DNA of 64,000 nt from NCBI GenBank assembly GCA_902702965.1, contig CACRXP010000168.1, positions 800,682 to 864,681 on the forward strand. Direction: 5' to 3'. The notes beneath the pieces are model-generated. The model was not told the origin of the DNA and made no database searches. It saw only the letters and a program-made list of their open reading frames with translations. The stretch comes from Spirometra erinaceieuropaei (taxonomy: Eukaryota > Platyhelminthes > Cestoda > Diphyllobothriidea > Diphyllobothriidae). Each line of letters starts with the position of its first letter. Within the stretch, counting starts at the first letter, position 1. Shown piece by piece: positions 11,056 through 24,589 of this stretch. The position numbers were made by a program, and so were the translations under genes.

Positions 11056-13600
11056 CTCGATCGGGACAAACTAACCTCACTTTATTTAAAATCATGTTGT
11101 CTCATCCATCGACAGGACTTTATTTATGAGAAATAGTAAAAATCCGTTTCTGCGTAGGTACCTTTGCAGTAAACGTAGGTCTGAAATGTCGCATCGGTCT
11201 TCCCCTGTGCGAAAACATCCTCAAATGAGATTTAAGACACTAGTGCTGGGGAGCACTTTAGTTCCTACATTTAAAGGTCAATAGGAACGTCAGCTACGAA
11301 GAGCAGCAAACATATGGCAATTATTACTGAAATAACCGTAACTCCTGATTTCCACGTTCTGACTTCTGTAGGAAGGCCAGAAGTTATCGATAGAAATCCG
11401 GGGCAAAGGGGAAGTCACTCGATGTAGTTACTTACAATTTGTTGAAATTTCAGAATTCATTGTAATTGGACGAAATTGATGGACTATCCTTTTAGACGTC
11501 TTAATTTAGGCGTAATTATTAGTGCGGTAACAGGTTAATCACATTTATGGGGTTGCTAATATCAAAGTAACCACATTTCGTTTTATTTATAGCAAACGCG
11601 CAGAAACATTCCACACAGTTGACAGTCAGTTATATTTTCCTTAAGAATTATACTCGATAAAAGACTGTCTTCCGGCTTTTAAAAACGTTGTTCATAACCG
11701 AATAATGTTTTCATCCGTCCTGCCGTAAAATCTGAATTCAGGAGTCCACAACTGTATGCTATTACTTTCTGTCAAAGGGATATCTTACATTTCCCTAGGC
11801 CCTTAGAAAGGCGTCGTAAAATTGTACAAAAGGCGCGGACCAGGTAGCATACTTCAGAAGTGGCACAAATAAAGCTGCTGAAGCAATACTGTATGAACGG
11901 ACACTTAGCGGCCTTAAACATCTAACAATTAGAACTTATTGAAACCATAATATTTAAGCGCATAATTTTGAGAAAACACCATTTTTTTCTCATGAGTGCT
12001 GAAAAGATTATATTTCTGCTCGTTTTCTAAGAAATATACTTAAATTTAAAAGGACACCGAAAATAAATGGGAAATTTCCGTACAAATTAAGTAGTCTTTT
12101 TTAAGAGGTATCATTTATCAGTCCACCGGGAAGAAACTCATTAGGAAGTTGGCATTCTGACTTGACTGACATGTCTTAAGAGTAAGTTGCATGACAATTA
12201 ATAAAACAATATTAATTAAGTAATCTGTTTGGTTTAAAACATGTTTTCTAGGTGAGGTTAGCATTTCATGGCACAGCACATCTACTGAACATATGGCCGC
12301 AGTAGGCCATGTTTTGCAGACGAAAAACCATTTATTACTTAAAGTTCCAGTGAGAACTCCATGGTCCTTGTCGTACTGATGCGCGACGTGCGAAAACGAC
12401 AGGCAGTTTGATCCCACGGGACAAAATATTCCACAGCTGACTGAAGTTGACTTCGTTGCATGTCCAGAAAGTATGTGTATGAAGGCAGAACATTACACAA
12501 TACGCAAAGATCGCGCACTGTAGTGTAAAAAGCAATGGCGACGATGTTTTGGCCCTTCTCACACAAACGTTTATGTAGAAACGGGATCGACGTGTCCAGG
12601 GTCAGCAGTTAATCCAAAAAGTAGCATGGATGGACACTGAATGTGTTACGCCAACCAAAATTGCTAAGCGACGTTATCTGTGCAGATTATGAAATACAGA
12701 GAGTTCGCTGCGGTTATGAGGCCAACATGACCGGAAATCCGCAAAACGAGCCAAATTGTGTTCATTCAATTTTTCTGGAAAATAGAAAAAAGAGGCGATG
12801 TTAATTGCCTCTGCTGATGGGATTTGTGTAATCAACGACCGGTTAGTTTGAGACTTCAGCACTGAATACGGTAGCCTGCGAACAGCCTGTGAAACTTGAC
12901 TGTAATCTACAGCGTTGTCATCTTCGTCGTCGTCGACGTCGTCGACGTCGTCATCATCTCCTGTCAGAAGCCCACAACCACGCACAAAAATGTAAGGAAT
13001 GTGATGCTCAACAGCAAAATGAACGCTGCTTGTTACGCCCTGACACACCCAGTATCGGGGCACATGTATAGTACATTTGTTTCAACTGCAAAGGCAAGAA
13101 ATAAGTTCAAATTCAGACGGTGATACATTTTGTCTGAATAAGAAATCAAAGTGGCGACTTCTGGTTCCGGCCTCAAAGTCCCTAAAAGTTCCGTTGACTG
13201 TGAAAGATTTCGGTTTGTAAAAGTATCCAAAAATAATTTTCAGTTAAAATTTTGGATTATTTTACTGCCAAATAGGAAATCTCTATAAAGCAATTCGTTA
13301 TGGCATAAGGAAATGAAATATATTATATTTGAGAAAAAATATAACACATAGCACAGAGTTCCCTCGCATATGTTCTAATATTTTCGAAAAACGAGACGAC
13401 AGTTTAAAAAACAGGCAAGTTCACGCCAAACGTTCGTTTTATCTCAAAAAAGAATTTATGCTGAATAGCACCAATCGTGACCTCAATAACTGCCCGTTCT
13501 AACAACCCTTTGGAAGACAGCACCCAAACGATTAAGAGGGCAGTGAGTCATAGTTAATTAGTGGTTCAGGATAAAACTCTCGTTCTACCCTGCGCTGGGC
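11056..13600. other. Intergenic region with a foldback fragment and a GTC microsatellite
   Basis: At about 11990-12110 there is a lone stretch resembling the right arm of the foldback family (aaatttaaaaggacaccgaaa...taagtagtc). At 12918-12959 is a CGTCGTCGA-type microsatellite that creates poly-Asp and poly-Arg frames on opposite strands. No gene is supported. Confidence 0.45.
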
Positions 13601-13672
13601 TTTTTCACAGCTACGTTTTTGTTTATTTTTTGCAGAACAAGGGGCATATGACTGGATCGGCTGATTGCAACC

Positions 13673-13703
13673 GCATATGATTGGCCCTTAGGGCGTATAA
13701 ATA
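13673..13703 (+). promoter_or_regulatory. Core promoter of gene A: CCAAT-type box plus TATA box
   Basis: GCATATGATTGGCCCTT at 13673-13689 contains an ATTGG (inverted CCAAT) box. TATAAATAG follows at 13696-13704, about 58 bases before the ATG. Transcription would then start near 13725, giving a very short leader. The 17-base block recurs upstream of gene B with one mismatch. Confidence 0.65.
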
Positions 13704-13753
13704 GCAAAGAACGGGGCAGAAGGCTATGAACACCTACCACAGCGGATTGCAAA

Positions 13754-15584
13754 ATGACAGACGCGGGCTATGCTGCGACCGTACCAGGCATCATGAAAAT
13801 TATTGGGGCCATTATCGGCTTCATCAACATGATCCTCATCGCCGTCGGCCTTAATGTTCACTCAAGTGAGGGCGGCTACCTACTGTTTGTGGCCATTTAT
13901 GTTTGGGTGATGTGCCTGCTTCTCCTTCTGCTGCACATATTCGATGTCAGCGGCAGTAATGGCTTCGACATCTTCGTAAGTCATCATTTTCGATTTTTTT
14001 AAGTCATCTCTTATACTTATATAAACTCATGATCAGGGAGCATCAAAACCAAATTTTCGATTCAGCTTTGTTGCATTAAAATGCAAGCAAAAACAATGTG
14101 TGTATAGGTAGCACATACTGCCGCCTCTTTTTTCAGCATGTTCCATATTTCCTGCTCAGATTAAAAAATACGCAATATAATCACCAAAATGTGCAAAACA
14201 AAGGTCGACCTGTTAACGCTGATCGAAGTTATGCGTTTTGTTTTGTACTCCGGGCGTCGATATTTCAAAGGACTAAATGAATGAAGCGTTTCGTTAATAG
14301 TAACATTAATCGGACCTTTCTGTATGATCAGCTGGTCAAAATTGATCGCCTGCGTCTTAAAAAGACATCGCCTTAGAGCATTTGGCGGCATGCTTGTCTG
14401 ACAAGAAAAAGATGAGTCTAGTGAGACATGTGACTTTCGAAAAAACACAATATTATATATTATAAGAAATAGATAGCCTAAAGCGTATATTGGTAATTGA
14501 GAATCCTTTTAGACAAAATCACAAAAAAATAAATACTGTTTTTAGACAGTGTATTTCAGACCGTCTATAGCTAAATATCTTGACACTAATTTGTATTAAT
14601 AATAACAGTGAAATGTTGACCTGTTATCAAGATTCAATACAAGTTCTCATTTTTACGGTTAAAAGACACGTCGTTTTAGTATTTCTCCCGTTTATTCTTA
14701 CATCTCAATTCCTACGAAACTAGATCGACTTTGATAGTGTTCTGCTTTGCAAAAAGCCCTAGTTTAACACTCAGTCTTTCGGGTAATTTATTTTAAGCAC
14801 GGGAGTTCTAGTCATTGACGCATATGCTATCTTTTTACAGGAGGTAGTTGCACTAGGATTGATGGTTCTGTTCGTCTTCATCGCCTTCATTATTGCTGCT
14901 GTATATGCTGGCCGGACAAATTACAGTTATCTGATCGCCATAACGGTAAGCCACATATATTTGCCACTTAACAGACATGACAACTATCTCGATAAACCAC
15001 ATTGCGCAGAAATTTCGAAAGACATGATAGCAGTTCGGCCAAAAATAGACTGCAGATTTTATAAAAAATTAAGGGTTACCTGCCGATTTTTCGGTGAAAA
15101 GAAAATCCAAAAATCCTCTACCCTGCTAAAGGCGTTTTTTCACAAACTGACTAAGTACGCTCTAGTCGGATGAAAACATTTGTATTGTTTTTACGTTCCT
15201 TTAACACACTATTACTGCCTAAATCATGCTATGATCTTCGAATTTATGATTTAACTGCCAGTGAATGACCATGATCGTGCTTATTCATAGGAAAGAATTA
15301 TTTTATGAATTTTAATGATCTTTGTATTTGAAGGCAAATTTGAGTGCTGGCATGAACATTGAGACTTATTTTATGGGCATGACGAAACTGGTACTCGCTT
15401 GCGTATTAGGTTCACTTGGCGTATATTAACTGCTGTAAATGTAGTGCAGTAGCGAACCGATAATACTTACGAACATTTAACTTAAAGCAAAATTGTTTTG
15501 AAATGTTTTCTTCAGGTCTTGTTCTTCATAGTACTCGTCACGTCCGTCGTCGACTTTGCCCTTCAACTACGAAAAATGGTCTGA
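13754..15584 (+). CDS. MARVEL-type four-helix membrane protein, gene A (3 exons, 131 aa)
   Basis: Coding exons are 13754-13975, 14841-14945 and 15516-15584 (TGA at 15582-15584), giving 74+35+22 codons. Both introns (865 and 570 bases) are GT-AG and phase 0, with donors GTAAGT and GTAAGC. The protein has four hydrophobic helices at about residues 12-33, 41-63, 75-98 and 107-127, with short termini and no signal peptide. This matches the size and topology of MARVEL-domain proteins (MAL/plasmolipin/CMTM group), which act in membrane-apposition and lipid-raft trafficking. A polar NVHSSEGGY stretch separates helices 1 and 2, AGRT follows helix 3, and the C-terminus is basic (QLRKMV). The start is the first ATG after a TATA box and short leader. 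The strongest support is gene B at 48.5 kb, with identical exon lengths and phases and conserved residues throughout. The MARVEL label rests on topology and sequence feel; another tetraspan family is possible. The substrate or partner is unknown. Confidence 0.87.
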
Positions 15585-17039
15585 GGATGGACACGGAAAT
15601 TTTTGGAAGCCTCATCTTCATTTAGGCTGGTCAAAAAAGACGGAGGAATCCGTCCGCGACAGTGTCAATATTCTTTTTACAATACACATCAAAACTGCTG
15701 CTGGATCTTTTTTCTATTATGTCGAATGTAGCCGCAAGCGACATTCGTATTCTGCAAGGCAAATACGAACTAGATGCTGTAATCAAAGAAAGTACGTTAA
15801 GGGATTTGGGTGGTGCGTGGTTTTATTGCTGCCGTCCACAAAAATTTGAAAATTTTTTTGCACACTTCCAATAATCAGATGGGATGAGTAAGTTTGATGT
15901 CAGTTCTCTGCTTAATAACACTGAGAATGACAAACGTTGGTGCGTTTCTTCAAAAAATATGGTTAAAACCTCAGCCTAGGTTTTCAACTGAAAGACATAA
16001 AGGGTCAGTTACTTCGTATTTGTTCGTTTGGTACCTATTATCGCCATCAGACCTTGTCCCCCATGATATATTTTCATGTGAAAGCATTCTTGTTGCCACC
16101 CTAGTTCGTGAATCGTTATATAATAGTAGTTGGTATTTTGTTACTATCAAATTTCAAAGGTGAGTACTTACAAGTGTTGTCGGTGACACAACTATTGCGG
16201 TTTTATGAGACGGGTTTAAGTTTTATGCATCACTGTGAAAACAGACGGAAACACCTGATGAACGTAAAAAATGAAGTTTGGTTGCTACAGCATAAACTAT
16301 TAGACCTTAGATGATGAACATGACGGTATTCTATGGGTTCAATTGAAATGAGCTGACGTCTTATTTTTATATAGAACTGATTGGAGGGACATCTGGACAT
16401 TTGCATGAGAAATTAACTTTGCGCGAGGAGATTGAGGGCTAAAGTTATTATAGTCATTTGGGTCGATCATTCGACTGTACGAGAGTGATTAGTTTTGTGA
16501 ATGAGATTTGGAAAGACAGTTCTCCCAAGCAGCACATCGACCTCATTCTATCCTAGAAAACTGGTTGTGCTTCATCGATAAACGTGCTTTAATATGCTTT
16601 GAACAGCGCTTTGGCAGGAGGTTTAGTTTTACATTCCTTCGCGTCAGGCATATTTCGGCCGTACACGCGAAACAAAACAAGTTTCGGACCAAGGATTTTC
16701 AATCAGGTTAAGCCAAATTGGACTTGGCTTATGGAACTGTTGAGCAAAATCAACTGACACAGCGCCTTACGCTCAAGGAAACAAAAATTAAGCCATGCCG
16801 ACCGAGTTATACGGAAAGACTTTATCGCACAATTCCCATTCATAGTGTTTTACAGCATAAAAGGACTTGTACAAGTTAAATATAAGAAATGCAGATATGT
16901 CACGGAACACATTAGGACATTAGGGCATTCGATGTTAACCCGCTCTCCTCTAAATTGCGTCACACTGTTAAAAACTACAAAAACATTTAGTGTAGACAGA
17001 TGCTACGTTAAACACGTGCAGGAATATATCAGTTCGCCC
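15585..17039. other. 3' flank of gene A and intergenic sequence
   Basis: The gene A 3' untranslated region should begin here, but I see no strong AATAAA signal close to the stop. No other gene or repeat recognised. Confidence 0.4.
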
Positions 17040-17460
17040 GTTGTGACCGACGCTGTCCACCATGTGTTCCTTAGCAGGTTAAGAACAAGCGCGGAGAATC
17101 GCGCGTGAATTAGTTTATAGTGGGAATAGACTTACGCAGCAAATACCGCACTCTCTCCTCCCCCGCCCACCTTGATCCGGTGTCCAAGCATTGTCATGAT
17201 GGCCGGAAGTGGGTGGTGGCGCGGACCGGAACCGCGACTAGTCATACTACCCCACACCCGTTAAGGTTTCCCCACAGAGTGGGAGTGCCAGAAAGGACCC
17301 ATTAAGAAGGAGCCATTGCAGCCCGACTCTCAGACCACCAGTCTGCCACATCACGCGAATGCACACAGCACTGGGTCGACTGAAAGCTTCGAGTTATCCC
17401 TTCAATTGGCAACCCTCCAAGCCACGGCCTGCAGTGCACCATGGTATCTTGAAGCGCTTC
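17040..17460 (-). repeat. Dispersed GC-rich repeat, related to the 2.2-3.0 kb retroelement tail
   Basis: Contains the family landmarks tccaccatgtg (17055), tgaattagtttatagtgg (17106), a ctcctcccccgcccac stretch, and a catactaccccacacccg block. Then a segment like 2820-2980 follows with ccaagccacggcctgcag. It looks like a shortened, internally deleted relative of the 2228-3000 unit in the same orientation. Confidence 0.55.
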
Positions 17461-17744
17461 AGTTCGCTTATAGTGAGGAAATTGTGCTAAGTTGTCGATC
17501 GCACTTTCCCTCACTTTTTCCGGCTCCCAGCCACTGTCCGGGCCGGTCAGATTTTAGGCACTCGTCTGCGCGCACCACGTGCACGACGCGACTCCGCAAA
17601 GCACAAGCGCGAGAATTTTACACAACAGGGGATTAAGGTCATACATTTCGCACGTACGAGATTGCCAGAGATAATGTAAAGAAGGGCCATTTCGTCCTGA
17701 CTATCTGTCCACCAGTTCGTCACTCTACACACACACACACAAAA

Positions 17745-18050
17745 GAGCTCGGCCGTCGTTGCCGACGATATCCACCGTGTGCTCCGCAGCAAGGTGAGAG
17801 TAGGGATGATGACTTGTGCGCGAGTTAGTTTATAGTGGTGGTGGACTTGCACAGCATCTACTGCACCATATCTTCCCCACTCCCCACCCCAACCCAGTGT
17901 CAAGACAGAGTCAAGAAGACCGGACGAGGGGGAGAGCGCCACACACAACTGGGCAAACTGCAATGACTGAGTGAATGCCAACCTTGCAAACCACGGCGCT
18001 TCAAGCACCGTGGTAGTTCAAGGCTAGGATCACATATGTAGTAGACGAAC
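17745..18050 (-). repeat. Dispersed GC-rich repeat, second adjacent copy
   Basis: Starts gccgtcgttgccgacgat and continues with ccaccgtgtgc, gagttagtttatagtgg, gtcaagacagagtcaagaag and ccacggcgcttcaag. The same order is seen at 2228-2420/2920-2960 and in part at 24590-24790. It lies about 300 bases downstream of a sister copy in the same orientation. A short CA run (17728-17742) precedes it. Confidence 0.6.
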
Positions 18051-19290
18051 CACGCGCAGGAATCTAAAAAAACCACTGGCTACGCGAAGTAAAACTGGGT
18101 TGCTTATTACAACCAACAAAACTGCTTGACCAATTATTATATGACAAAATGTCTGCGTATCATTGCGGATCGAAAGACTAGTTAAAGACCGGGAGAAATT
18201 TGCAGATTTGTATTGGTTATTGAGTAGGAATTAAGATATTTTTCGTTACAAGCAATAAGCCAGTGGCCAAAATATTTCTACTGATTTAAAAGACGAAGTA
18301 CAGAGTAAACTGAGTAGCGAAAGTAACTAAGAAGGAGCATAATTCAAGGGAAATTTTCACATTATTTTGTGGTTTTATGACTGCACGTATTTACAGCCGC
18401 TTAAGTATTTCTTGCCTACGAGTCGGTCGTGTGCACATTTAATAAATTTAGTTGGTGTAGTAATGTGTTTCTGAATTTAATTTACACAAGCAGTTAAAAT
18501 ACATTCAAGCAAATCTACCATACTAAATTACATTTTCCGGATGACTACTAACGTAGCAACTTCCTGTTAGTGATCATTTCTTAAGAACAATAACAGTCTA
18601 ATCCGTCTGTTAAAATCTCCTGTGCCAGCTGGATGTGGACGTAAGAGCGGAAATCACTCACAAACCTGTGACTAAACAGTATCAAAGTTCGCTTGAAATA
18701 AAATAGAAACTTGCAGTTGTCTACTCCTCTTCCACCTCATTCTAAGAGTTACCATTCTATTTATTTGCTAGTCATTGCAGAATCTGAAATAATCAAACAA
18801 AGTTGGTGGGTAAATCGATTTATAAATGAATGCGAGGGGTGAGTAAATTTATTAGCCACATGTGCTCAGCTAAGTTCAACATAATGCATATTTTATTTGC
18901 AGTGTTTGCAGCTTGAAATAATGGTAACATTGTGACAATTTCCAATGACTGAGAACAGTCGAAAATGTAGATTAAAAAAGACCGGAATTAAAGCAAAACA
19001 TATCTTTACTTTTACATAAGTAAACGGTCGAAATACAAGTATGGTACGGATATGGTTATAGCACTTGTTTTGCCGTCTACGTCAAATGCACTACTGAACC
19101 CATATTTAGTAAAATTTAGACAAAATATGCAGTGATGGTATGGTACATATAGATGTCGAATACTAAGTAAACAGATTTACTAAACCGCAATATCCTCTCT
19201 TCATACCCGACGTTCGTATCTGGCATGATGGACGCTTGACTGCCAGCATATAGCATAGTACTAGCAAGTGTGGGTGCGCTCTGATTGGCT
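18051..19290. other. AT-rich intergenic sequence, nothing recognised
   Basis: No gene, RNA or repeat partner seen on either strand. Confidence 0.4.
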
Positions 19291-19301
19291 TCTTGATCAG
19301 A

Positions 19302-19420
19302 AGAAAAAGCGATCGCTGGAACAGGGGTTTTATTCGCCTGACGTTCCAGCGATCGCTTCTTCTTCTTCTTCTTCTTCTTCTTCTCCTCCTCCTCCTTCTT
19401 CTTCTTCTTCTTCTTCTTCT
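19302..19420. repeat. Near-perfect hairpin followed by a TTC/TCC microsatellite
   Basis: GCGATCGCTGGAAC at 19309-19322 pairs with GTTCCAGCGATCGC at 19343-19356 across a 20-base loop, and the arms extend outward into AGAA/TTCT. A TTC array interrupted by TCC fills 19356-19420. The CCTGACGTTCC part of the loop and right arm resembles the Penelope terminal sequence seen at 29.94 and 31.75 kb, so this may be a Penelope end fragment. Poly-Ser, poly-Lys and poly-Arg frames here are microsatellite artefacts. Confidence 0.75.
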
Positions 19421-19569
19421 GATCATCTAGTTCCTGGAACTCGCATCTGCGCTTGTATCGGCGATTGGCTTCTTGTTGCTTCGCTGCACGCCCCGCCTGA
19501 CGACATGGTATGAGTACCAACTCATCCTGAATACAATATAAAAGCATCCCGCTAATCCTACTTCGTTTT

Positions 19570-22500
19570 TATGTTTACACCAGGAACTCTTAGCACGCCG
19601 CTATGGCATACTAATGCATATACGATTGTGTCTGTTGGAGGATACCTGTTAACCTTCGTCACTTGAGTTCGAATTGCTGCTTTACTAACGTCTTTAGCCT
19701 TTATTCCATCAGAGTACATGAAACAGACAAGAATGTCTTGGAAGACTTCCCAGTCTTTCGTCATATCCTACGTTTGACATTGTTTGTCCGAGTGGCCAGT
19801 ATTGAGATATCCTTTAAATTTTGACCTCTGGCCCGTTTGCTGACGATAAACATTTTGTCTGAATACCGAACCAAGAACTTCAGTCTGCAGTACTGCAAGC
19901 TCAGTGGACTTAGCCATTTAAAAGCAGATCCGAGGAGTCCGGAAATCGATAAATTCAGTGGCGCGCCTTAGCCGCCTCCAGCTTGTCGCGTCGAAGATGC
20001 CGCGGCCTCTCGTGGCAAAATCTGTTAGACAAGCTTGAGATGGTGTCTGAACCGGGAGCTGGCGATTTACTATGTCAAAGCAACCTACTGGGCATTCAGA
20101 GATTTGGAGGAGCTTCGAGGACTGTGATGTGTCGACAGGGAAAGTCGTTATTGCCCACGCTGAAAAGGTATAGCGTCAGGCTAAGGTTATCAAGCAGGCA
20201 TTTTCCATACGTTGATCATCTGTATTTTGCATTGCCTGTGACGATTGACTACCTAAGCATTTCAGAGTTTCGCTCCGCGTTTGCAACTAGATTGGGATTT
20301 TGAAAGTGCGTCTGTGCTGTCCTGTCCGCCGACACGATGTGCCACCTATTTTTCCCTTTGCATTTAGTGGGTCACAGGGGCTACTTCGTATTGCCTTATG
20401 GGGTTATGGAATGATGACAGTTCGAATCAGACACAGGTAGTCATATCATCAAGTGTCACCATTTTATTGAGATCAGATACTCTCGCGTTACGATAAAGAT
20501 GACACGTTTGGCATAGGCTGTGCTGAGTGGGGCGTTATGTCGAGACAATTGTATTTATTCCTCGGTTAGCACCTTGGACAGCACCTGCAGATAACGTCGG
20601 ACAATGCTGATTGAGATACATGTGTATAACAACAACTCGCTACTGAGGCGGGTCTATACTGTTGTTGTCAGACATTCATATAATCTAGTCTTCTCATTTT
20701 CACTCTGTTGATGGTGTTTGTGAATCTCCAGGTGACGATTCTGGAGGAGCCCTCGGATCATTCGTCCGCTGATCTCGCCAGATAAGGGTTGACTGAGGTC
20801 TGTGATCGAGCTAGACGCCAAAATCAGGTAATTTCTGAAACGCCATCACGGGAATCAAACCTGCAGATTGACAGAAACTTCTCAGGGGGTAAGGGTTGTA
20901 TGTCGCTGAGGCACGCAGGGGCCAGATAGAAGGCACGCAAATGTGCGTAATATGATCAGAAGACAGAGTTTTATTCTGCACAGTCGTGGGATGAGGTACT
21001 TTTAAGAAGAAGGCAGCAACATTTGCGCTTACGTTTCCAATTGATGCAGAGTTGATCGAAGCTATTTAAAGCGGTGTTGCACTGTGCGCAGTATAGATTA
21101 GGTTACAATGCTGTTGGTTGCAGCTAAGTGTGCAATTACATTTCGCATTTACCCCTTCATAATCCACTTTCTCAGGATTCACAGGAGCTTCGCAGTATGC
21201 CCAACTGCGGTTAATATATAAACTTGCAGTTATTATCTAAAACTATGGTAGTTCTTTAATGACCCTAGTTAAGAAGGAACATCGTCTTCGCAAGAGTGTA
21301 GTGAGAATTAATGCGCGCATCATCTTAACAGAAAGGTGGCCTTACATTGTGTCTAACTCATCCTGCCTCCTAGCAATTAGCCTCTCCTGCTGGCAGGTCG
21401 TTGTTTGATTGACAAACCCAAACGGCCGTCGACGCCTATCGTTCGCGACCTGGCTCCCAAATAGGCGTTATTGGGGCTCAGCTAAGTAATAGTATCATGG
21501 GGTTCCCATTAAGAGAGGCAGAGGTCTGCAAAACCAAGTTATCCCTATCAGACTGGCAGTCTTCCAGGTTATGCCGGCTCGGGCTTCATGACAAATTCTG
21601 AGCGCGTATGGTTGTTTGAAGTTAGAAAGCTAAGGTCAGGATCAGAGTTGTATGGCTTTGCTATCTCCTTCTCTCCCCTCAAGAACTTTCAGAATCAGGC
21701 CAAGTAGGCGCAACTTTGAGCGTAACGCGTAGGGTGTCAAGAATTTTCCATGACATGAGAGACACTGGTGAATGAACCCTGTCTTCTTTTGTTAAAAAAC
21801 AACCAGAAATGCTTTTCCCCAGCTTTTATTATCGAATGTCTAGAGCTGGTGAATTCACAAACTGCCTACATCCCCGATGAAAAATAAGCATATTTCGAGC
21901 GTAAAATACAAATAGTTTACTTAACGAATGTATCCTGAACGTATCCTACTGAAGTAAAATTCATAAAATGTGTGTGCATTTATGAAAAATTTGTGACCGA
22001 TAGAAAACCGGCGCATGTACATCGACCGAACCTCCAAACGACCTCCAATTAAAGGATGATGCAAAACAGTCACTGGTGGTGATGTCACATTGGTCACAGC
22101 CAAGCATGTTCTTAAAAAAAACAAAAATACCACAAATTCGAATAATCGTATTAGATGGGAAGATTGGACTTTACAGAAACAAATATAAATTTTTTGAAAG
22201 GAATTTGTTAATAAAGTGCCGTGGACAATGAAGTTATACAAAAGTATTTCCGCGCATGCATGCATTATGCAGTGTGACAGCCGGGAAATTACCCTGTACT
22301 TGATTAGCTTTTTTAAAATGTTCATAAAAGAATTCAATGTTGTTTTCCGTGTTCGTATTATATGAGAGGAGATGAACTAAGATGATTAGACTTTTATTTG
22401 ATTTCGCAAATGAAAACATCATAGGAATTAAAATTTTCATATAACATTATATGCAAAGATGCCACTCAGTGAATAAAAAGTGGGTGAAATCAAGCGGATG

Positions 22501-24585
22501 CAATCAGAGGCAAACCTGAAGGATTTAGGCGCCTGCATGTAAGAAGCAGTCTACAATCGGTTTTGGACTGATGCCTTTGTCAATTCATAGTTAAAGCACC
22601 AGTTTCACGGCTCGTAATTTTTGTGAAAGTATCAGAAGATACGATTTGAGCCTCTATATACACTTTTCTTGTTATGACGCAGCGATAGGCACCTTAGCAG
22701 ACAAGGTTATTTAATATTCAGAAAATGAGATGAAAGGCTAATTTACAGTCTCTTTCAGTCCTCAGTTCGACATAAATTTCGCCTATCAAATTCTCCCCAA
22801 TCGGTCTGACATCCCAAATCTCGAACCTCTGAAAACTTTCAATCACTGAAGTCAACAATGTCAGCGACATATAATGTGTGGATATCTGAACACACATTTT
22901 GTGTGCGACGATGGGGCCCGAAATTATCGCCGCCTAAGAACAGTTCATCTCGGTAAGATATGCATAATCTCGAAATATCTGCGGGACCCGATATCTTGAT
23001 AAAATAACTTTTTCTAAATGCGACTTATGAACACGACAGAAGCGCCCATGGAATGCCTGGCGTAAAGAAGACCTGCGGAAGGTTTTTCGCGAAATCGCCG
23101 TTTCTCACCGTACACAGTAAAGAAGACAAGGCGTTGCTCACCGTGGTATGACTGACTTAAAGCTAATCACCACGGGAAAATGTATAGGTAGCCCAGATTG
23201 CACATATCTTGTTACCTCTTCAAAGTAAGTAGTAGGAATTATGACTAGGGTTTCAAGTATTTCATTGGTGCACACTTATTGCTCGGCGTCTGTGGCAGGC
23301 CAGTTTGACACATTAATATGTTTGATTCATATAGCGCGCATTGGGTTGCTAAGGCATTGGTGGACTTAAACAAAGGCACCACGGTGGTCTCTTTTGGCAA
23401 CATTCATTGAGTCTGACTATAAAACCTTGATAAGAACACAACTCCTATTTTTTGGTGACTTGTATAATTAAGTTCGTTTGACACAACACATTTGATTAAC
23501 TGTGATAATTAAAGTCTGTGCTGAAGCGTGCTTCATGGAGAAGTGGCTGACCATGGGACGAAAAATGATTCACAGAAAAAATTCGAACAACTAAAAGGCG
23601 TTATCGGGAAATAAAAAAGTCTTGCGGCGTCGGTGGACAGAAATATGACAAACAGCACAGAATCAAAGATAAAACATGGATCAGGGTAATAGGAATAGGA
23701 TAAATTGTGCACCTCGAGCATGAGAAAATATAAATTAGTCAAAAAATTAAGTATTTACGGGCGACAGGAATGGAATTACTTGATGGTGAAAAGTAAATTA
23801 CCAGGCAAGATTAAAATAGGTCAAAATTTGAGCTTCAGAAAATTAAGTGTTGCTGGATTCTTTCTGCAGATCTATTGTGGTCGTTAAGAATCACTATTAG
23901 CCATTAGGTATTATTTTAATTTCTATTGCGCACTGATATTAAATTGATAAAATATGTGTGTACATGGGACACACAGCCGACAGCAAGATACTCATATATA
24001 GTCCGAGCGTGATGTACTCTATTAATGAGACTTAACCTGCTGTTTATTCATAGAAGACAGAGCAATAACATATTCAAGCACACCAGGACAGCAGTCAGAA
24101 AACAGGCCATTCATGCTTCTGAAGGAAAAGAAACACGCATTATTTTTCACAAGTTCAGAAGTCATATTCTTTTCCTTCAACCTTCCGCACACGCCAGTGT
24201 AATAAGCGGAAAAGGTGTTATCCAAACAAAAATATGTAAACTCAGTGAAAATATGTATACCTGCAAATAGCTAGTTTGACAGAGATCAGAATATCGTCCC
24301 TCTTAACAAGACCGCTCATTAGGTCTCAGAAAATAGGATCTGATTAGAAAATGTGAACGGAGTTCGTGATTGCAATTTGAGCTTATACAAGCCGAGTAGA
24401 GTCCTTGTTTTTCGAAGGGCAATGGTAACCTGACGTTGTCTCGATCTTCCACGTCTGCTAACACAGTTCCTATGCAGAGTTAAAATTCCGCGCTCTCTTC
24501 TCCTCTCCCACCTCTGCCTCGTGTCATGAAAACCTCGGTTAAGAGTGGGCGCAGGTTGTTGTCACAACAAAAACCCGCACCTGAC
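19570..24585. other. Intergenic sequence, no supported gene
   Basis: Several frames of 100-140 codons occur (for example 19983-20303 +, 21921-22337 -). None shows recognisable motifs, a paralogue in the window or a convincing exon structure. No repeat partner was found by eye. Confidence 0.4.
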
Positions 24586-24589
24586 AGCT

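Noticed and set aside
10779..11095. Frames spanning the N run
   Set aside because: They exist only because N was read through; the flanks are a CAC microsatellite.
12674..13063. 129-codon - strand frame with an acidic Asp run
   Set aside because: The Asp run is a GTC microsatellite read in one frame. The rest matches no family I know and has no exon support.
17547..18008. 153-codon - strand frame
   Set aside because: It lies across a dispersed repeat copy; sister copies do not keep the frame open.
19116..19547. Lys/Glu-rich, Arg-rich and Ser-rich frames
   Set aside because: All are translations of the TTC/TCC microsatellite next to a hairpin.
21921..22337. 138-codon - strand frame
   Set aside because: AT-rich, no motif, no paralogue and no splice or promoter context; chance openness is likely.
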